A stretch of DNA of 64,000 nt from Aquibacillus sediminis (GCF_005870085.1 NZ_SZNM01000010.1:61302-125301); one strand, 5' to 3'. Positions 10,597-19,813 are shown, numbered from the stretch's first letter. Translations and numbers: made by a program. Notes: a model not told the origin generated them from the sequence alone.

Positions 10597-10851
10597 GACT
10601 GCTGCAAATAGTGTATATGGAGGAATGGTATATACATAAACGACAGTCGTTTATTTAATAACGATGTAAGTGAATAAGATAGCTTTTTTCTTAAAATCTT
10701 GCTACACATATGAACGTGATAGCAACAACATATACAAAATGAGTAAGGAATAAGTTTTTTGGTTTAAATGTTCAATAATTCACAAATAATTCAAGTTTTT
10801 TTCATGCATTTTAATTAAAAAGATGTTATAGTATAAGTAATTGAATAGGAA
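10597..10851. other. Intergenic region with a 19-bp palindrome
   Basis: No gene is visible between maa and the FMN riboswitch. A perfect 9+1+9 palindrome, ATAAACGAC-A-GTCGTTTAT, occupies 10636-10654. A single-base centre cannot form a hairpin loop, so it looks more like a dimer-binding DNA site. The rib transcript presumably starts around 10835-10845, where TATAGT and TATAAG occur at 10827-10837. Confidence 0.3.
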
Positions 10852-10999
10852 TTCCTTTGGGGCAGGGTGTAATTCCCGACCGACGGTGATGGGTGTACGT
10901 GAAGAACCCTCAGTCCGTGACCCGGAACACAGTCAATGTGTGAAGGTGGATTTGGTGAGAAACCAAAACCGACAGTTAAAGTCTGGATGGGAAAAGGAA
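10852..10999 (+). promoter_or_regulatory. FMN riboswitch (RFN element)
   Basis: The conserved RFN core is clear: GGGGCAGGGTGTAATTCCCG near 10859, CGGTGAT, CAGTCCGTGACCCG near 10910, GTGGATTTGGTGAGA near 10946, AACCGACAGTTAAAGTC near 10967 and GGATGGGA. The closing stem P1 pairs TTCCTTT (10852-10858) with AAAGGAA (10993-10999). FMN binding should favour the downstream terminator and shut off the rib operon. Confidence 0.95.
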
Positions 11000-11038
11000 A
11001 AAGACGCGTACTATGTACGTTTATTTAGCCGTATGTAT

Positions 11039-11074
11039 AAGCCCCAGGTCTATCTGCCTGGGGCTTTCTTGCTT
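11039..11074 (+). terminator. Riboswitch-controlled terminator
   Basis: GCCCCAGG (11041-11048) pairs with CCTGGGGC (11057-11064) and is followed by a T-rich stretch. It lies between the RFN aptamer and ribD and is the expected expression platform for transcription attenuation. Confidence 0.88.
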
Positions 11075-11111
11075 CTCTTTCCAAAATAAGTTGGAAAGGT
11101 TGTGGGAAGAA

Positions 11112-12203
11112 ATGACAAAGGAAGAATATATGGATTTAGCTTTGTCTGTAGCGGAGAGTACCATTGGCCAAACGAGTCCTAATCCATCAGTCGGAGCTGT
11201 TGTGGTGAAGGATGGTAGGATCATCGGAATTGGATCACATCTCCAAGCAGGTAAGGAGCATGCAGAAGTTCACGCGCTAACACAGGCTGGTGATCAAGCA
11301 GAAGGTGCTGATATTTACGTGACATTAGAACCTTGTGCACATCATGGAAAAACGCCACCGTGTGCAGACTTGATCATTGAGCAAAACTTGAAAAAGGTTT
11401 ATATTGCTTGTTTGGACCCAAACCCTGAGGTTGCAGGAAAAGGTGTTGAAAAGTTACAACAAGCAGGAATTGAAGTTGAAATTGGCCTAAGAGAAGCAAG
11501 AGCATTAGCGCTGAATCGAAATTTTTTCCATTTCATGAATACCCAAAGACCGTATGTAACATTAAAGGCAGCGATGACGTTAGACGGTAAGACTGCTACG
11601 TCCACTGGTGATAGCCGTTGGGTAACATCAGAACAAGCACGTCTTGACGTCCACAAGCAACGCCATATTCACGATGCTATCTTAGTTGGTATAAATACGG
11701 TCAAACATGATAATCCCCATCTTACCACCAGGTTGCCCCAAGGTGGAAAGAATCCCATTCGAATTATATTAGATACTAAACTACAAATAGATCACGATGC
11801 CAATGTGCTAAACCACGATGCGGAAACATGGATCATTTGTGGTGTTGATGCAAAAACGGGCACATTTCAGGAATTATTCCCGCATGTGAAGGTAATCCAA
11901 TTAAGTACAACATCGATTGAGTTGGATAATGTATTACACATCTTAGGTGAGCAAGAGGTTCAATCGCTTTACGTGGAGGGCGGGAGTACAGTCCATGCAT
12001 CCTTCATAGCAAATAATCTGTTTGATGAATGCCATTGGTACATTGCACCAAAATTACTTGGCGGTCATAATGCCATTCAGACAGTAGGTGGTTCATCACC
12101 AGAGTGGATGAAAGATGCAGCATCCTTAACATTCACATCGGTGGAACAATTAGGTCCTGATATAAAACTGATCGCACAACCGATGAAGGAGGATGGCGAA
12201 TAA
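11112..12203 (+). CDS. ribD: Bifunctional diaminohydroxyphosphoribosylaminopyrimidine deaminase / 5-amino-6-(5-phosphoribosylamino)uracil reductase
   Basis: Carries out the second and third steps of riboflavin synthesis: deamination of the pyrimidine, then NADPH reduction of the ribose side chain. The N-terminal deaminase domain has the zinc motif HAEVHAL and the PCAHHGKTPPCADLI Cys pair. The C-terminal reductase domain begins near residue 146 (RPYVTLKAAMTLDGKTATSTG). The start at 11112 has gggaag upstream and gives 363 residues, the usual size; the longer reading runs back through the riboswitch terminator. Its stop overlaps the ribE start by one base (TAATG). Confidence 0.95.
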   Translation: MTKEEYMDLALSVAESTIGQTSPNPSVGAVVVKDGRIIGIGSHLQAGKEHAEVHALTQAGDQAEGADIYVTLEPCAHHGKTPPCADLIIEQNLKKVYIACLDPNPEVAGKGVEKLQQAGIEVEIGLREARALALNRNFFHFMNTQRPYVTLKAAMTLDGKTATSTGDSRWVTSEQARLDVHKQRHIHDAILVGINTVKHDNPHLTTRLPQGGKNPIRIILDTKLQIDHDANVLNHDAETWIICGVDAKTGTFQELFPHVKVIQLSTTSIELDNVLHILGEQEVQSLYVEGGSTVHASFIANNLFDECHWYIAPKLLGGHNAIQTVGGSSPEWMKDAASLTFTSVEQLGPDIKLIAQPMKEDGE

Positions 12204-12862
12204 TGTTTACAGGTATCGTAGAAGAAAAAGGGAAAATTAAACAAATTAAGCGAAACAAAAGTTCCTTAACATTGATGATTGAAGCGAAGACCGTTACTTC
12301 TGATGTAAATATAGGAGATAGTATTTCAGTCAATGGTGTTTGTCTTACAGTAACCTCTTATAGTGACGGGTGGTTCACCGTTGATGTGATTCCAGAAACG
12401 TATAGAGGTACCTCATTAGCAAATACGGAAATCGGCTCTGAAGTGAATTTAGAACGAGCGATGAGTGCAGGCGGAAGATTTGGTGGCCATTTTGTTTCAG
12501 GCCATGTTGATGTTATAGGTAAGATAGAAAATATTTGGACAGAGGATAACGCAAAGTATATCCACATTTCGATTGACCAAGACGGACTCCATTATATCGC
12601 ATTAAAAGGGTCGATTACGGTTGATGGTACGTCATTAACGGTTTTTGGTTTAAAAGAAAACGGCTTTATCATTTCTTTAATACCAGAAACACAATCAGCA
12701 ACGATTCTAGGTCAGAAGCAACAAGGCGATATTGTCAATGTTGAATATGACATGTTAGCTAAATACATGGAACGTATGTTAACTGTTCAACATAACTCAA
12801 AGCAAACTAATGAGCGTTCGGTAACAAAAAGTAAGTTAGAACAATATGGTTTTATAGATTAG
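12203..12862 (+). CDS. ribE: Riboflavin synthase alpha subunit
   Basis: Dismutates two 6,7-dimethyl-8-ribityllumazine molecules to riboflavin and a pyrimidinedione. It begins with the family hallmark [10 protein letters not shown]. It has two lumazine-binding barrels (residues 1-97 and about 98-200), with [14 protein letters not shown] at the junction and VDGTSLTV in the second barrel, mirroring VNGVCLTV in the first. Length 219 is usual. A strong site (gatgaaggagga) lies in the 3' end of ribD. It is called ribB in older B. subtilis naming. Confidence 0.95.
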   Translation: MFTGIVEEKGKIKQIKRNKSSLTLMIEAKTVTSDVNIGDSISVNGVCLTVTSYSDGWFTVDVIPETYRGTSLANTEIGSEVNLERAMSAGGRFGGHFVSGHVDVIGKIENIWTEDNAKYIHISIDQDGLHYIALKGSITVDGTSLTVFGLKENGFIISLIPETQSATILGQKQQGDIVNVEYDMLAKYMERMLTVQHNSKQTNERSVTKSKLEQYGFID

Positions 12863-12876
12863 AGGGGGGCATCATT

Positions 12877-14070
12877 ATGTTTGAAACAATTGAAAATGCC
12901 ATTAAAGCTTTACAAGAAGGAAAAATGGTCATTGTAGTTGACGATGAGGATCGTGAAAATGAAGGTGATTTCGTCATGTTGGCAGAACATGCGACGCCAG
13001 AAGCAATTAACTTTATGGCTACAGAAGGTCGCGGCTTAATTTGTACACCAATGGCCCCTTCTCTAGCTCAAAAGTTTGAATTAAATGCGATGGTTACGAA
13101 CAATACGGATGCGCATGGTACAGCTTTTACGGTTAGTATTGATCATAAATCGACACATACTGGTATTAGTGCCTATGAACGTGCATTAACAATTCAAAAG
13201 CTTCTAGACAAAGAAACAGTAGCAATGGATTTTAAACGACCAGGACACGTATTTCCTTTGGTTGCAAAAGAAGCAGGAGTGTTAGAAAGACCAGGTCATA
13301 CTGAAGCATCTGTAGATTTAGCGAAATTAGCCGGAGCTGAACCGGCAGGGGTTATTTGTGAAATTATGAATGCGGATGGAACGATGGCACGCCTGCCACA
13401 GTTAGAACAAATGGCAGAAAAGCATGATATGATGCTCATCACGATAAAAGACCTCATTGCTTATCGCAAGAAACACGATAAATTAGTAGAAAAAGAAGTG
13501 GAAATCAATTTACCTACAGAGTATGGACAATTCAAACTTGCGGCATATACGGAGGAATTTACTGGCAAAGAGCATTTAGCTTTATATAAAGGTGAGTTCA
13601 ATCACGACGATCCCGTGTTAGTTCGCATTCATTCAGAGTGTTTGACTGGTGATGTATTTGGATCACATCGATGTGATTGTGGTCCGCAATTAGAACAAGC
13701 GTTAAAAGAGATTGAAGAGGCCGGCGAAGGTGTACTAGTTTATATGAGACAAGAAGGTAGAGGGATTGGCTTATTAAATAAACTAAAAGCCTATAAGCTT
13801 CAAGAACAAGGGTTTGATACGGTTGAAGCGAACCACCAACTTGGATTTGAGGATGATTTACGTGATTATGCAGTTAGTGCGCAAATATTAAAAGATTTAG
13901 GGATTAAAAAATTACAACTATTAACAAATAATCCACGTAAGCTAGCGAGTATGAGTGATTATGGATTAGAAGTAGTTGAAAGAAAATCAATTCAAATACC
14001 GGCGAACAAAAGTAATGAAGTATATCTAAAAACAAAAGTAGCAAAATTAAATCATTTACTTAAATTTTAG
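12877..14070 (+). CDS. ribBA: Bifunctional 3,4-dihydroxy-2-butanone-4-phosphate synthase / GTP cyclohydrolase II
   Basis: Supplies both starting branches of the riboflavin pathway: DHBP from ribulose 5-phosphate and the pyrimidine from GTP. The N-terminal DHBP synthase domain (residues 1-200) has the acidic loop [10 protein letters not shown] and [11 protein letters not shown]. The C-terminal GTP cyclohydrolase II domain has zinc-binding cysteines in [18 protein letters not shown] and the [14 protein letters not shown] motif. Both domains look intact over 397 residues. It follows ribE by 14 bases with a strong agagggggg site. Older B. subtilis name: ribA. Confidence 0.96.
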   Translation: MFETIENAIKALQEGKMVIVVDDEDRENEGDFVMLAEHATPEAINFMATEGRGLICTPMAPSLAQKFELNAMVTNNTDAHGTAFTVSIDHKSTHTGISAYERALTIQKLLDKETVAMDFKRPGHVFPLVAKEAGVLERPGHTEASVDLAKLAGAEPAGVICEIMNADGTMARLPQLEQMAEKHDMMLITIKDLIAYRKKHDKLVEKEVEINLPTEYGQFKLAAYTEEFTGKEHLALYKGEFNHDDPVLVRIHSECLTGDVFGSHRCDCGPQLEQALKEIEEAGEGVLVYMRQEGRGIGLLNKLKAYKLQEQGFDTVEANHQLGFEDDLRDYAVSAQILKDLGIKKLQLLTNNPRKLASMSDYGLEVVERKSIQIPANKSNEVYLKTKVAKLNHLLKF

Positions 14071-14082
14071 GGGGAATAAGCG

Positions 14083-14550
14083 ATGTCAACAATATTTGAA
14101 GGAAATTTAGTAGGTACAGGGTTGAAAATAGGTATTGTAGTTGGAAGATTTAATGAATTTATTACAAGTAAATTGTTAGCAGGAGCGGAAGATACACTTC
14201 GTAGGCATGGTGTGAAAGAGGAAGATGTAGCGGTTGCTTGGGTACCAGGAGCTTATGAAATTCCATTAGTAGCGAAGAAAATGGCGGCTTCTGGTAAGTA
14301 CGATGCAGTCATTACGTTAGGTACCGTTATTCGCGGTTCGACACCGCATTTTGATTATGTATGTAGTGAAGTATCCAAAGGTGTGTCCAATGTATCGATG
14401 CAAGAGAACCTACCAGTAATTTTTGGTGTTATTACAACGGAGACAATCGAGCAAGCTATTGAACGTGCAGGGACAAAAGCAGGCAATAAAGGTGCTGAAG
14501 CAGCAGTGTCTGCAGTTGAAATGGCAAATCTTATGAAGGAACTTTCTTAA
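14083..14550 (+). CDS. ribH: 6,7-dimethyl-8-ribityllumazine synthase
   Basis: Condenses the aminopyrimidine with DHBP to form lumazine; related enzymes form 60-subunit icosahedral shells around riboflavin synthase. Motifs include [32 protein letters not shown] sequence ([18 protein letters not shown]) and [23 protein letters not shown]. Length 155 is usual. It is the last gene of the rib operon, 12 bases after ribBA with aggggga upstream, and is followed by a perfect terminator hairpin. Confidence 0.96.
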   Translation: MSTIFEGNLVGTGLKIGIVVGRFNEFITSKLLAGAEDTLRRHGVKEEDVAVAWVPGAYEIPLVAKKMAASGKYDAVITLGTVIRGSTPHFDYVCSEVSKGVSNVSMQENLPVIFGVITTETIEQAIERAGTKAGNKGAEAAVSAVEMANLMKELS

Positions 14551-14590
14551 TTAGTCTGCTAAAAAGTAGTTAAATTAACGCGATCAAGAA

Positions 14591-14620
14591 ATAAAAACAC
14601 TCAAAGTTGAGTGTTTTTAT
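14591..14620 (+). terminator. rib operon terminator
   Basis: A perfect inverted repeat, ATAAAAACACTCAA / TTGAGTGTTTTTAT with a 2-base centre, ends in a T-run on both strands. Confidence 0.85.
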
Positions 14621-14941
14621 TTTACATAATAATCTTCCATACAAGCCTCAAATAACATTTGCTTAATTCTGCATTACTCTCTCATTCAAATCTTAACCTT
14701 AATCCAACTACAAATGATATACTAATAATATGGTAAAAAACTTCTTCATATGAATCGCTTAGCATAGGGTAGTAATAATGCTTTTAAAAGTTTAACCCTA
14801 ATAGGAAAAGTGTGAAGCCATTAACTGTGTTTTGTTTTTTCTGAATTTTCCCTCCTTTATTCATTACTACCTATATCTGTTAAAAGAAATGTCACCTCTC
14901 TGTCTATAAAAGTTCGAAATAAGAGTTTTAGGGGGTTTTGA
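14621..14941. other. Intergenic region upstream of the DUF1538 operon
   Basis: No gene is visible. An imperfect inverted repeat places TAGGGTAGTAATAATG (14764-14779) opposite CATTACTACCTA (14862-14873), enclosing about 80 bases that could fold as a structured leader. A TATAAA stands near 14905 without a clear -35. Confidence 0.25.
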
Positions 14942-15634
14942 ATGGATAATATAAAAGAAACGATTTTAGAAGTAATTTTATCTGTTTTACCTATTACGTT
15001 AGTTGTCACAATCTTGCAATTCACGCTAATTTGGCTCCCAATAGAAACATTTTATCAGTTTTTAGTGGGGGTGGTCATGGTATGCATTGGCTTAATCTTA
15101 TTTTTACTTGGTGTTCATGTTGGTTTATCACCAGTTGGGGAAATGATTGGTTCTGCATTGTCAAAAACTAAAAAAGCTTGGCTGATCGTCTTTTTTGGTT
15201 TTTTACTAGGTCTTGTTGCAACAGTAGCAGAACCTGATGTGAGAGTGTTAACAGGCCAAATCGGTCAAGTATCAAATGGAGAAATTCCGAGTAGTGTGTT
15301 AATTCTTGCGGTAGCTTTAGGGGTTGGGATATTCGTAGGACTAGCTATGATTCGGATTATCTTTAATTTCAGTATTGTTTATTTATTAACAATAGGGTAT
15401 GGTGCGATCTTTTTGTTAGCTGCTTATACTCCATCAACATTTGTTCCGATTTCCTTTGATGCTGGCGGTGTGACAACAGGGCCATTAACGGTACCTTTTA
15501 TTTTAGCCTTAGGTGTAGGGGTGGCTTCTGTTTTGAGAGGTAAATCTGCCTCAAAGGATGGCTTTGGACTAGTGGCACTTGCATCCATAGGCCCGATTCT
15601 TTCCGTGCTCATTTTAGGGGTGATTTATGGATGA
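14942..15634 (+). CDS. DUF1538 family integral membrane protein (first copy)
   Basis: A hydrophobic protein of 230 residues with about six to seven membrane segments. It carries the DUF1538 features LGVHVGLSPVGEMIG, TVAEPDVRVL and the small-residue loop FDAGGVTTGPLTVPFILALG, which reads like a re-entrant pore or substrate-binding loop. The family is widespread and presumed to be a transporter, but I know of no established substrate. The start has a strong ttaggggg site. Its stop overlaps the next gene, a second DUF1538 protein, by 4 bases, so the two probably form a heteromeric carrier. A P-II-like gene completes the operon. Confidence 0.85.
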   Translation: MDNIKETILEVILSVLPITLVVTILQFTLIWLPIETFYQFLVGVVMVCIGLILFLLGVHVGLSPVGEMIGSALSKTKKAWLIVFFGFLLGLVATVAEPDVRVLTGQIGQVSNGEIPSSVLILAVALGVGIFVGLAMIRIIFNFSIVYLLTIGYGAIFLLAAYTPSTFVPISFDAGGVTTGPLTVPFILALGVGVASVLRGKSASKDGFGLVALASIGPILSVLILGVIYG

Positions 15635-16401
15635 ATATACAAGTGTTTGAAGGATTTGGCTCTGTGTTAGCAGAGGTTGCATTTGCGCTTACGCCTTTAA
15701 TTATCTTTTTCTTGCTATTCCAATTCTTATTTCTGCGTTTGCCAATAAGAAGACTGAAAGATATAGGTGTAGGGTTCTTCTTAACGTTTTTAGGTTTATC
15801 CTTTTTTCTACAAGGAGTACATGTAGGATTTATGCCAATAGGGGAATTAATGGGTCAGAAATTAGGCTCGATAACGAACCAGTGGCTTTTAATTCCGATT
15901 GGGTTCATTCTAGGCTTTTTTGCTACCTACGCAGAGCCCGCGGTTGCAGTTTTGAATCGACAAGTTGAAAAGGTTTCAGGTGGGTATATTCCTCAAAAAG
16001 TTCTTCTTTATACACTTTCTATCGGAGTGGGCATATCAATAGCATTATCAATGGTTAGAATTATATTTGGTTTTTCCTTATGGTATTTCATTTTACCGGG
16101 CTACTTAGTTGCTTTAATTATGGTAAAATATTCATCGAAAACATTTACAGCAATAGCCTTTGATTCTGGTGGTGTGTCTACTGGACCTATGACAGCTACC
16201 TTTATTTTGGCAATGTTTGTTGGTATTGCTTCAGTGACGGACGGACGTGATCCTCTTTTAGATGGGTTTGGAATGGTGGCGCTAGTAGCTTTGGCTCCAA
16301 TACTATCCGTATTAACACTGGGAATACTATTCGGTAGAAAGGAGAAGAGCCAAGATGTCAAATCTAATCAAGGGACAAAAGTTAATAGTTACGATCGTTA
16401 G
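15631..16401 (+). CDS. DUF1538 family integral membrane protein (second copy)
   Basis: Paralogue of the preceding gene with the same plan: LQGVHVGFMPIGELMGQK, ATYAEPAVAVL and the loop FDSGGVSTGPMTATFILA. It has 256 residues with a short charged cytoplasmic tail (GRKEKSQDVKSNQGTKVNSYDR). The tail is encoded by the stretch that overlaps the following P-II-like gene by 47 bases, an unusually long overlap that ties their translation together. In many bacteria the two DUF1538 copies are fused in one protein; here they are split but coupled. Transport substrate unknown. Confidence 0.85.
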   Translation: MNIQVFEGFGSVLAEVAFALTPLIIFFLLFQFLFLRLPIRRLKDIGVGFFLTFLGLSFFLQGVHVGFMPIGELMGQKLGSITNQWLLIPIGFILGFFATYAEPAVAVLNRQVEKVSGGYIPQKVLLYTLSIGVGISIALSMVRIIFGFSLWYFILPGYLVALIMVKYSSKTFTAIAFDSGGVSTGPMTATFILAMFVGIASVTDGRDPLLDGFGMVALVALAPILSVLTLGILFGRKEKSQDVKSNQGTKVNSYDR

Positions 16402-17107
16402 ACGAGAGAAAGCAAAAAAAGTGATAAAGGCATCAAAAGCTGCTGGTGCACGTGGTGGCACAACATTGATCGGAAATGGCTATCGCCTTAATGATAAAAA
16501 AAGATTCCTAGGTATTCCATTGGAGCGCGAAAGAGAAGTGATTTTAACACTTGTCCCAACAAGTAGGATTTCAGAAGTAATGAATGCGATTACAGATGCA
16601 GTAAAGTTAAATGAACCAAGACAAGGAATTGGTTTCATTATCGATACGAAACAGGTTACAGGGATATGTCATATGCTTGGATTAGAGGAAGAAGTTGAAG
16701 AGAATGAATATGGAGGTGACAACCAACCAATGACAGAGCAAAACGTCTTGTATGATTTAATCGTTACAATTGTAAATAAAGGTGATTCGGAAGATGTAGT
16801 TGATGCGACTAGAAAAGCAGGAGCAGAAGGTGGCACCATCCTAACTGGTCGTGGGACGGGAATACACGAAAAGGCGAAGTTATTTAATATTTTAATTGAG
16901 CCTGAAAAAGAAGTGGTGCTGACACTTATTAGTCGGGATAAAACAAGTGATGTCTTAGATGCTATAAATGAGGATGCGGAGTTAAAGAAACCAGGCAAAG
17001 GAATTGCGTTTGTATTAGAAGTTGAGAAAACGGTTGGTATTAATCACCTCTTTAATCAAATGGTTAATGAAAAGTATAAAAAGTATAAAAATGATGGCAC
17101 CTTATAA
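16355..17107 (+). CDS. Tandem P-II-like regulatory protein
   Basis: Two P-II (GlnB-like) ferredoxin-fold domains are fused in 250 residues. The first covers about residues 8-110 (LIVTIVRREKAKKV, GARGGTTLIGNG, EPRQGIGFIIDTKQVTGI). The second covers about 128-235 (LIVTIVNKGDSEDVV, GAEGGTILTGRG, KPGKGIAFVLEVEKTVGI). The phosphate-binding type G-K-G/A loop near each domain end is kept. The T-loop is shorter than in GlnB and no uridylylated Tyr equivalent is obvious. By analogy with P-II control of AmtB and SbtA it probably gates the DUF1538 carrier encoded upstream; that is inference. The ATG has aaaggagaag upstream. No glnA or amtB gene is near. Confidence 0.8.
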   Translation: MSNLIKGQKLIVTIVRREKAKKVIKASKAAGARGGTTLIGNGYRLNDKKRFLGIPLEREREVILTLVPTSRISEVMNAITDAVKLNEPRQGIGFIIDTKQVTGICHMLGLEEEVEENEYGGDNQPMTEQNVLYDLIVTIVNKGDSEDVVDATRKAGAEGGTILTGRGTGIHEKAKLFNILIEPEKEVVLTLISRDKTSDVLDAINEDAELKKPGKGIAFVLEVEKTVGINHLFNQMVNEKYKKYKNDGTL

Positions 17108-17128
17108 ATATTTCAGCGTAACGGATAC

Positions 17129-17169
17129 AAACCCTTCACCTAAAGTAGCTGTTTAGGTGGGGTTTTTTT
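17129..17169 (+). terminator. Terminator of the DUF1538/P-II operon
   Basis: AAACCC-TT-CACCTAAA pairs with TTTAGGTG-GGGTTT around a 7-base loop, followed by a T-run. Confidence 0.8.
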
Positions 17170-17249
17170 GTGTTAGCAATGGTGGATGGTTCAATATAGA
17201 AAAAATCCGGTGCTAAAGGCTTGTCAATCACTATGTAAGATTTCGCAAA

Positions 17250-17771
17250 TTATTTAGCGAAGTGAAATGAAAGAGCCCATATTCCATCAATAATTAGAAA
17301 TATCAACCAAAAGGTGTGAAAATGAATATCGATAACTAAAATTACTTGAGCAATGATAAATAAACCACAGTGTAAATAAAACTTATTACGTAAAACGCTG
17401 GGATAGTTTGAAATGAATTCATATTGTACAGTGATCGACCTTGTGTAGCTGCGATTACTTTTCCATTTAGCCACTTTCAATTGGATGTAGTGGTCTAACC
17501 GTACCATATCGATGGGGCCTCGTATGATTGCATAGATATATAAACCTAAAATAACCATCTGAAATAATGAAACATGTCCTGTATGAACGAAATCTAGACA
17601 GGCTAGAGGGATATTAAGGAATTGGTTAACAATAGATATGTACAAAAAGAACAGTTGCCCTCTTGAATGGAACCAGTATCGTAACAGTAAAAAAATACAA
17701 AATGTTAACCAAAAAACAATCTCGGAGGATATTAATAGGTGCCATTTATATTCCATAATAAAGCTGACCAT
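17250..17771 (-). CDS. Uncharacterised integral membrane protein
   Basis: I do not recognise a named family. The 173-residue product has four to five hydrophobic segments (HLLISSEIVFWLTFCIFLLL near the N-terminus; FQMVILGLYIYAII in the middle; FIIAQVILVI and TFWLIFLIIDGIWAL at the end). Between them is a basic, aromatic-rich cytoplasmic stretch, KWKSNRSYTRS. The start at 17771 has aaaaggtg about six bases upstream; the GTG at 17780 would overlap that site. It is transcribed towards the P-II operon and has no operon partner. No function can be assigned. Confidence 0.65.
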   Translation of the reverse strand: MVSFIMEYKWHLLISSEIVFWLTFCIFLLLRYWFHSRGQLFFLYISIVNQFLNIPLACLDFVHTGHVSLFQMVILGLYIYAIIRGPIDMVRLDHYIQLKVAKWKSNRSYTRSITVQYEFISNYPSVLRNKFYLHCGLFIIAQVILVIDIHFHTFWLIFLIIDGIWALSFHFAK

Positions 17772-17888
17772 AGCATTCACCTTTTCTATTTACTCGTACC
17801 ATTAGGTATATGGTCAAGCTTTCTGTAAAATAACAGTAAATGTTAAAAAATTGAACTGGTACGTAGCCAAAGTGCTTGTTCTTACATT

Positions 17889-17930
17889 AAAAAAAGTCTG
17901 CCTCCAATATAGGGAGGGCAGACTTTTAGG
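17889..17930 (-). terminator. Terminator after trhO
   Basis: AAAAGTCTGCC-TCC and GGA-GGGCAGACTTTT form a long stem with a 7-base loop, ending in a T-run on the minus strand directly behind the trhO stop. Confidence 0.85.
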
Positions 17931-17943
17931 TGAAATTCTAGTG

Positions 17944-18915
17944 TTATTTGGCTGTTACGCCGTCTTCTTCTTCAATTCTTTTTAGTCTTTCGTCAATTTC
18001 TTCTTGTGTTAATTCTTGTTCTTTTACATACATATTTCTTGGGTGTACACGACATTCGTAAGTACATCCGCGCATATATTTATGTTCATTTTCTTCTGAG
18101 CAAAGAATTTGTTTATTACATTCAGGGTTGGCACAGTTTACATAGCGTTCACATGGTTGTCCATCGAAATAATCTTCCCCAACGACAACATGTTCTTTTT
18201 GGTTAACGGGTACAGCAATTCGCTCATCAAATACGTAAAGCTGTCCATCCCAAAGTTCACCTTGTACTTCTGGGTCTTTCCCATAAGTTGTAATTCCACC
18301 GTGTAATTGACCGACATCGTCGAAGCCTTTTTCCTTTAACCAGCCTGAGAATTTCTCACAACGAATACCACCAGTACAGTAGGTTAACACTCGCTTACCT
18401 TCTAATTTATCTTTGTTTTCTTCGACCCATTCAGGCAATTCGCGGAATGCTTCAATATCAGGGCGAATCGCACCTCGGAAATGGCCTAAATCATATTCGT
18501 AATCATTTCTTGCATCCAATACAACTGTGTCCTCATCTTGCATTGCTTCGTAAAATTCTTTCGGAGACAAGTACTGACCTGTTGTTTGATTTGGATTAAT
18601 ATCATCTTCTAAGCGAAGGGTAACAAGCTCAGGGCGTGGACGTACATGCATTTTCTTGAACGCATGACCATCATGCTCATCCACTTTAAATACCATGTCT
18701 TTAAATAAAGGGTTGTTGTGCATCGTTTCCATGTACTTGTTTGTTTGTTCGACAGTTCCGGATACTGTGCCGTTAATACCTTCTGTTGCTACTAAAATAC
18801 GACCTTTCAACCCTAGCTCTTTACAAAAATCTAAATGCTCTGCAGCAAAGGTCTCAGGGTCTTCAATTGTCACATAATTGTAGTACAATAATACTTGATA
18901 CTTTTCATTTTCCAT
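17944..18915 (-). CDS. trhO: tRNA uridine(34) hydroxylase, rhodanese family
   Basis: Uses molecular oxygen to hydroxylate U34 of certain tRNAs, the first step to 5-methoxyuridine-type wobble modifications. The N-terminal domain is YceA-type ([11 protein letters not shown]). A central rhodanese domain carries Cys180 in [10 protein letters not shown], which keeps a second Cys. The C-terminal part has a Cys cluster ([24 protein letters not shown]) that may bind metal. The ATG at 18915 is preceded by taggtgg seven bases upstream; the GTG at 18927 lies inside that site. The length of 323 is usual. It is a single-gene unit with its own terminator. Confidence 0.92.
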   Translation of the reverse strand: MENEKYQVLLYYNYVTIEDPETFAAEHLDFCKELGLKGRILVATEGINGTVSGTVEQTNKYMETMHNNPLFKDMVFKVDEHDGHAFKKMHVRPRPELVTLRLEDDINPNQTTGQYLSPKEFYEAMQDEDTVVLDARNDYEYDLGHFRGAIRPDIEAFRELPEWVEENKDKLEGKRVLTYCTGGIRCEKFSGWLKEKGFDDVGQLHGGITTYGKDPEVQGELWDGQLYVFDERIAVPVNQKEHVVVGEDYFDGQPCERYVNCANPECNKQILCSEENEHKYMRGCTYECRVHPRNMYVKEQELTQEEIDERLKRIEEEDGVTAK

Positions 18916-19061
18916 TTTTATTACCACCTATCAATTCATATTTGCAAGATATAAATGTGTCTAGGTTGGATGTTGATGAACATTGTCTCTTGCAAACATA
19001 CATTTTATCAAAAAAAGTATAAAAAGTTAAATGGAAATATTTATTTGGTAATCATTTACTA

Positions 19062-19405
19062 AGGCTGTTTTCCAAAAGTTGTTGTTTTGTCGCAATACAT
19101 ATAAACTCCGACGTAACTTTAGTATTTATCTTATATTGGAAATTACCCGTTGGACGTGCACGATTTAACTCGTTTTCGTCTATATCTGAGGCGAAATCGC
19201 ATACAAATGTGCACGTTTCTTAAATTTTCGTGTACATTAGGTGTGATTTTCAAGCTAAATGTGTACAATTAACTCATTTTCGTTTATATCCGTGGCGAAA
19301 ACTCATGTAAATGTGCACGTTTCTTAAAATTTTGTTTGAATTTTCGTCGGACTTTCTAACAACTACGGAGAAAAAAGCAACAAACCATACAAAAGGGACC
19401 TTTGC
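19062..19405. repeat. Dispersed non-coding repeat element, copy 1
   Basis: The left end, GGCTGTTTTCCAAAAG followed by GTTGTTTTGTCGCAATA and CTCCGACGTAA, closely resembles the left end of the element at 35881. The right end (CAACAAACCATACAAAAGGG near 19380-19400) resembles the right end at 36435-36462. The interior holds two direct copies of a roughly 68-base module (19156-19224 and 19261-19328) that start with GTGCACG or GTGTACA and end with GTGCACGTTTCTTAAA. No coding potential is seen between trhO and the cold-shock gene. Confidence 0.6.
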
Positions 19406-19563
19406 TAAATACTTGCGTTTTCCATAAATTAATAGTAGAGTGAAGGTGCAAATTCAATTGAAACGTGAATATTTCTTTACGATCTCTGAACAATAAGTGG
19501 TGTAAAGTAATAGGGATTTCACTTCAATTACTTTTGTACTTTATTGTAAGGAGGTCATTTTAA

Positions 19564-19761
19564 ATGACAGGAAAAGTAAAATGGTTTAATGCAGACAAAG
19601 GTTTCGGTTTCATCGAACGCGAAGATGGAGACGATGTATTCGTACACTTCTCAGCGATTCAAGCAGAAGGTTTCAAAACACTTGATGAAGGTCAAGAAGT
19701 TGAATTTGAAATCGTTGAAGGTGACCGTGGACCACAAGCTGCAAACGTTGTGCGTTTGTAA
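19564..19761 (+). CDS. Cold-shock protein (CspA family)
   Basis: A 65-residue single-stranded RNA/DNA chaperone of the OB fold. RNP1 (KGFGFIERE) and RNP2 (DVFVHFSAI) are intact, and the opening [13 protein letters not shown] is diagnostic. It works in the cytoplasm to melt mRNA structure during cold and in growth transitions. It has a perfect aaggagg site and a fairly long AT-rich leader, common in csp genes and often thermoregulatory. A compact terminator follows. Which B. subtilis paralogue (cspB, cspC or cspD) it matches cannot be decided here. Confidence 0.96.
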   Translation: MTGKVKWFNADKGFGFIEREDGDDVFVHFSAIQAEGFKTLDEGQEVEFEIVEGDRGPQAANVVRL

Positions 19762-19782
19762 TTATATATACTAATCCTAAAC

Positions 19783-19813
19783 AAGGGTGTACTCAATGGG
19801 TACGCCCTTTTTT
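19783..19813 (+). terminator. Terminator of the cold-shock gene
   Basis: AAGGGTGTAC pairs with GTACGCCCTT around a short loop and is followed by six T residues. Confidence 0.85.

Noticed and set aside
10841..11089. 82-codon plus-strand protein
   Set aside because: It coincides with the FMN riboswitch and its terminator, whose RNA motifs explain the sequence.
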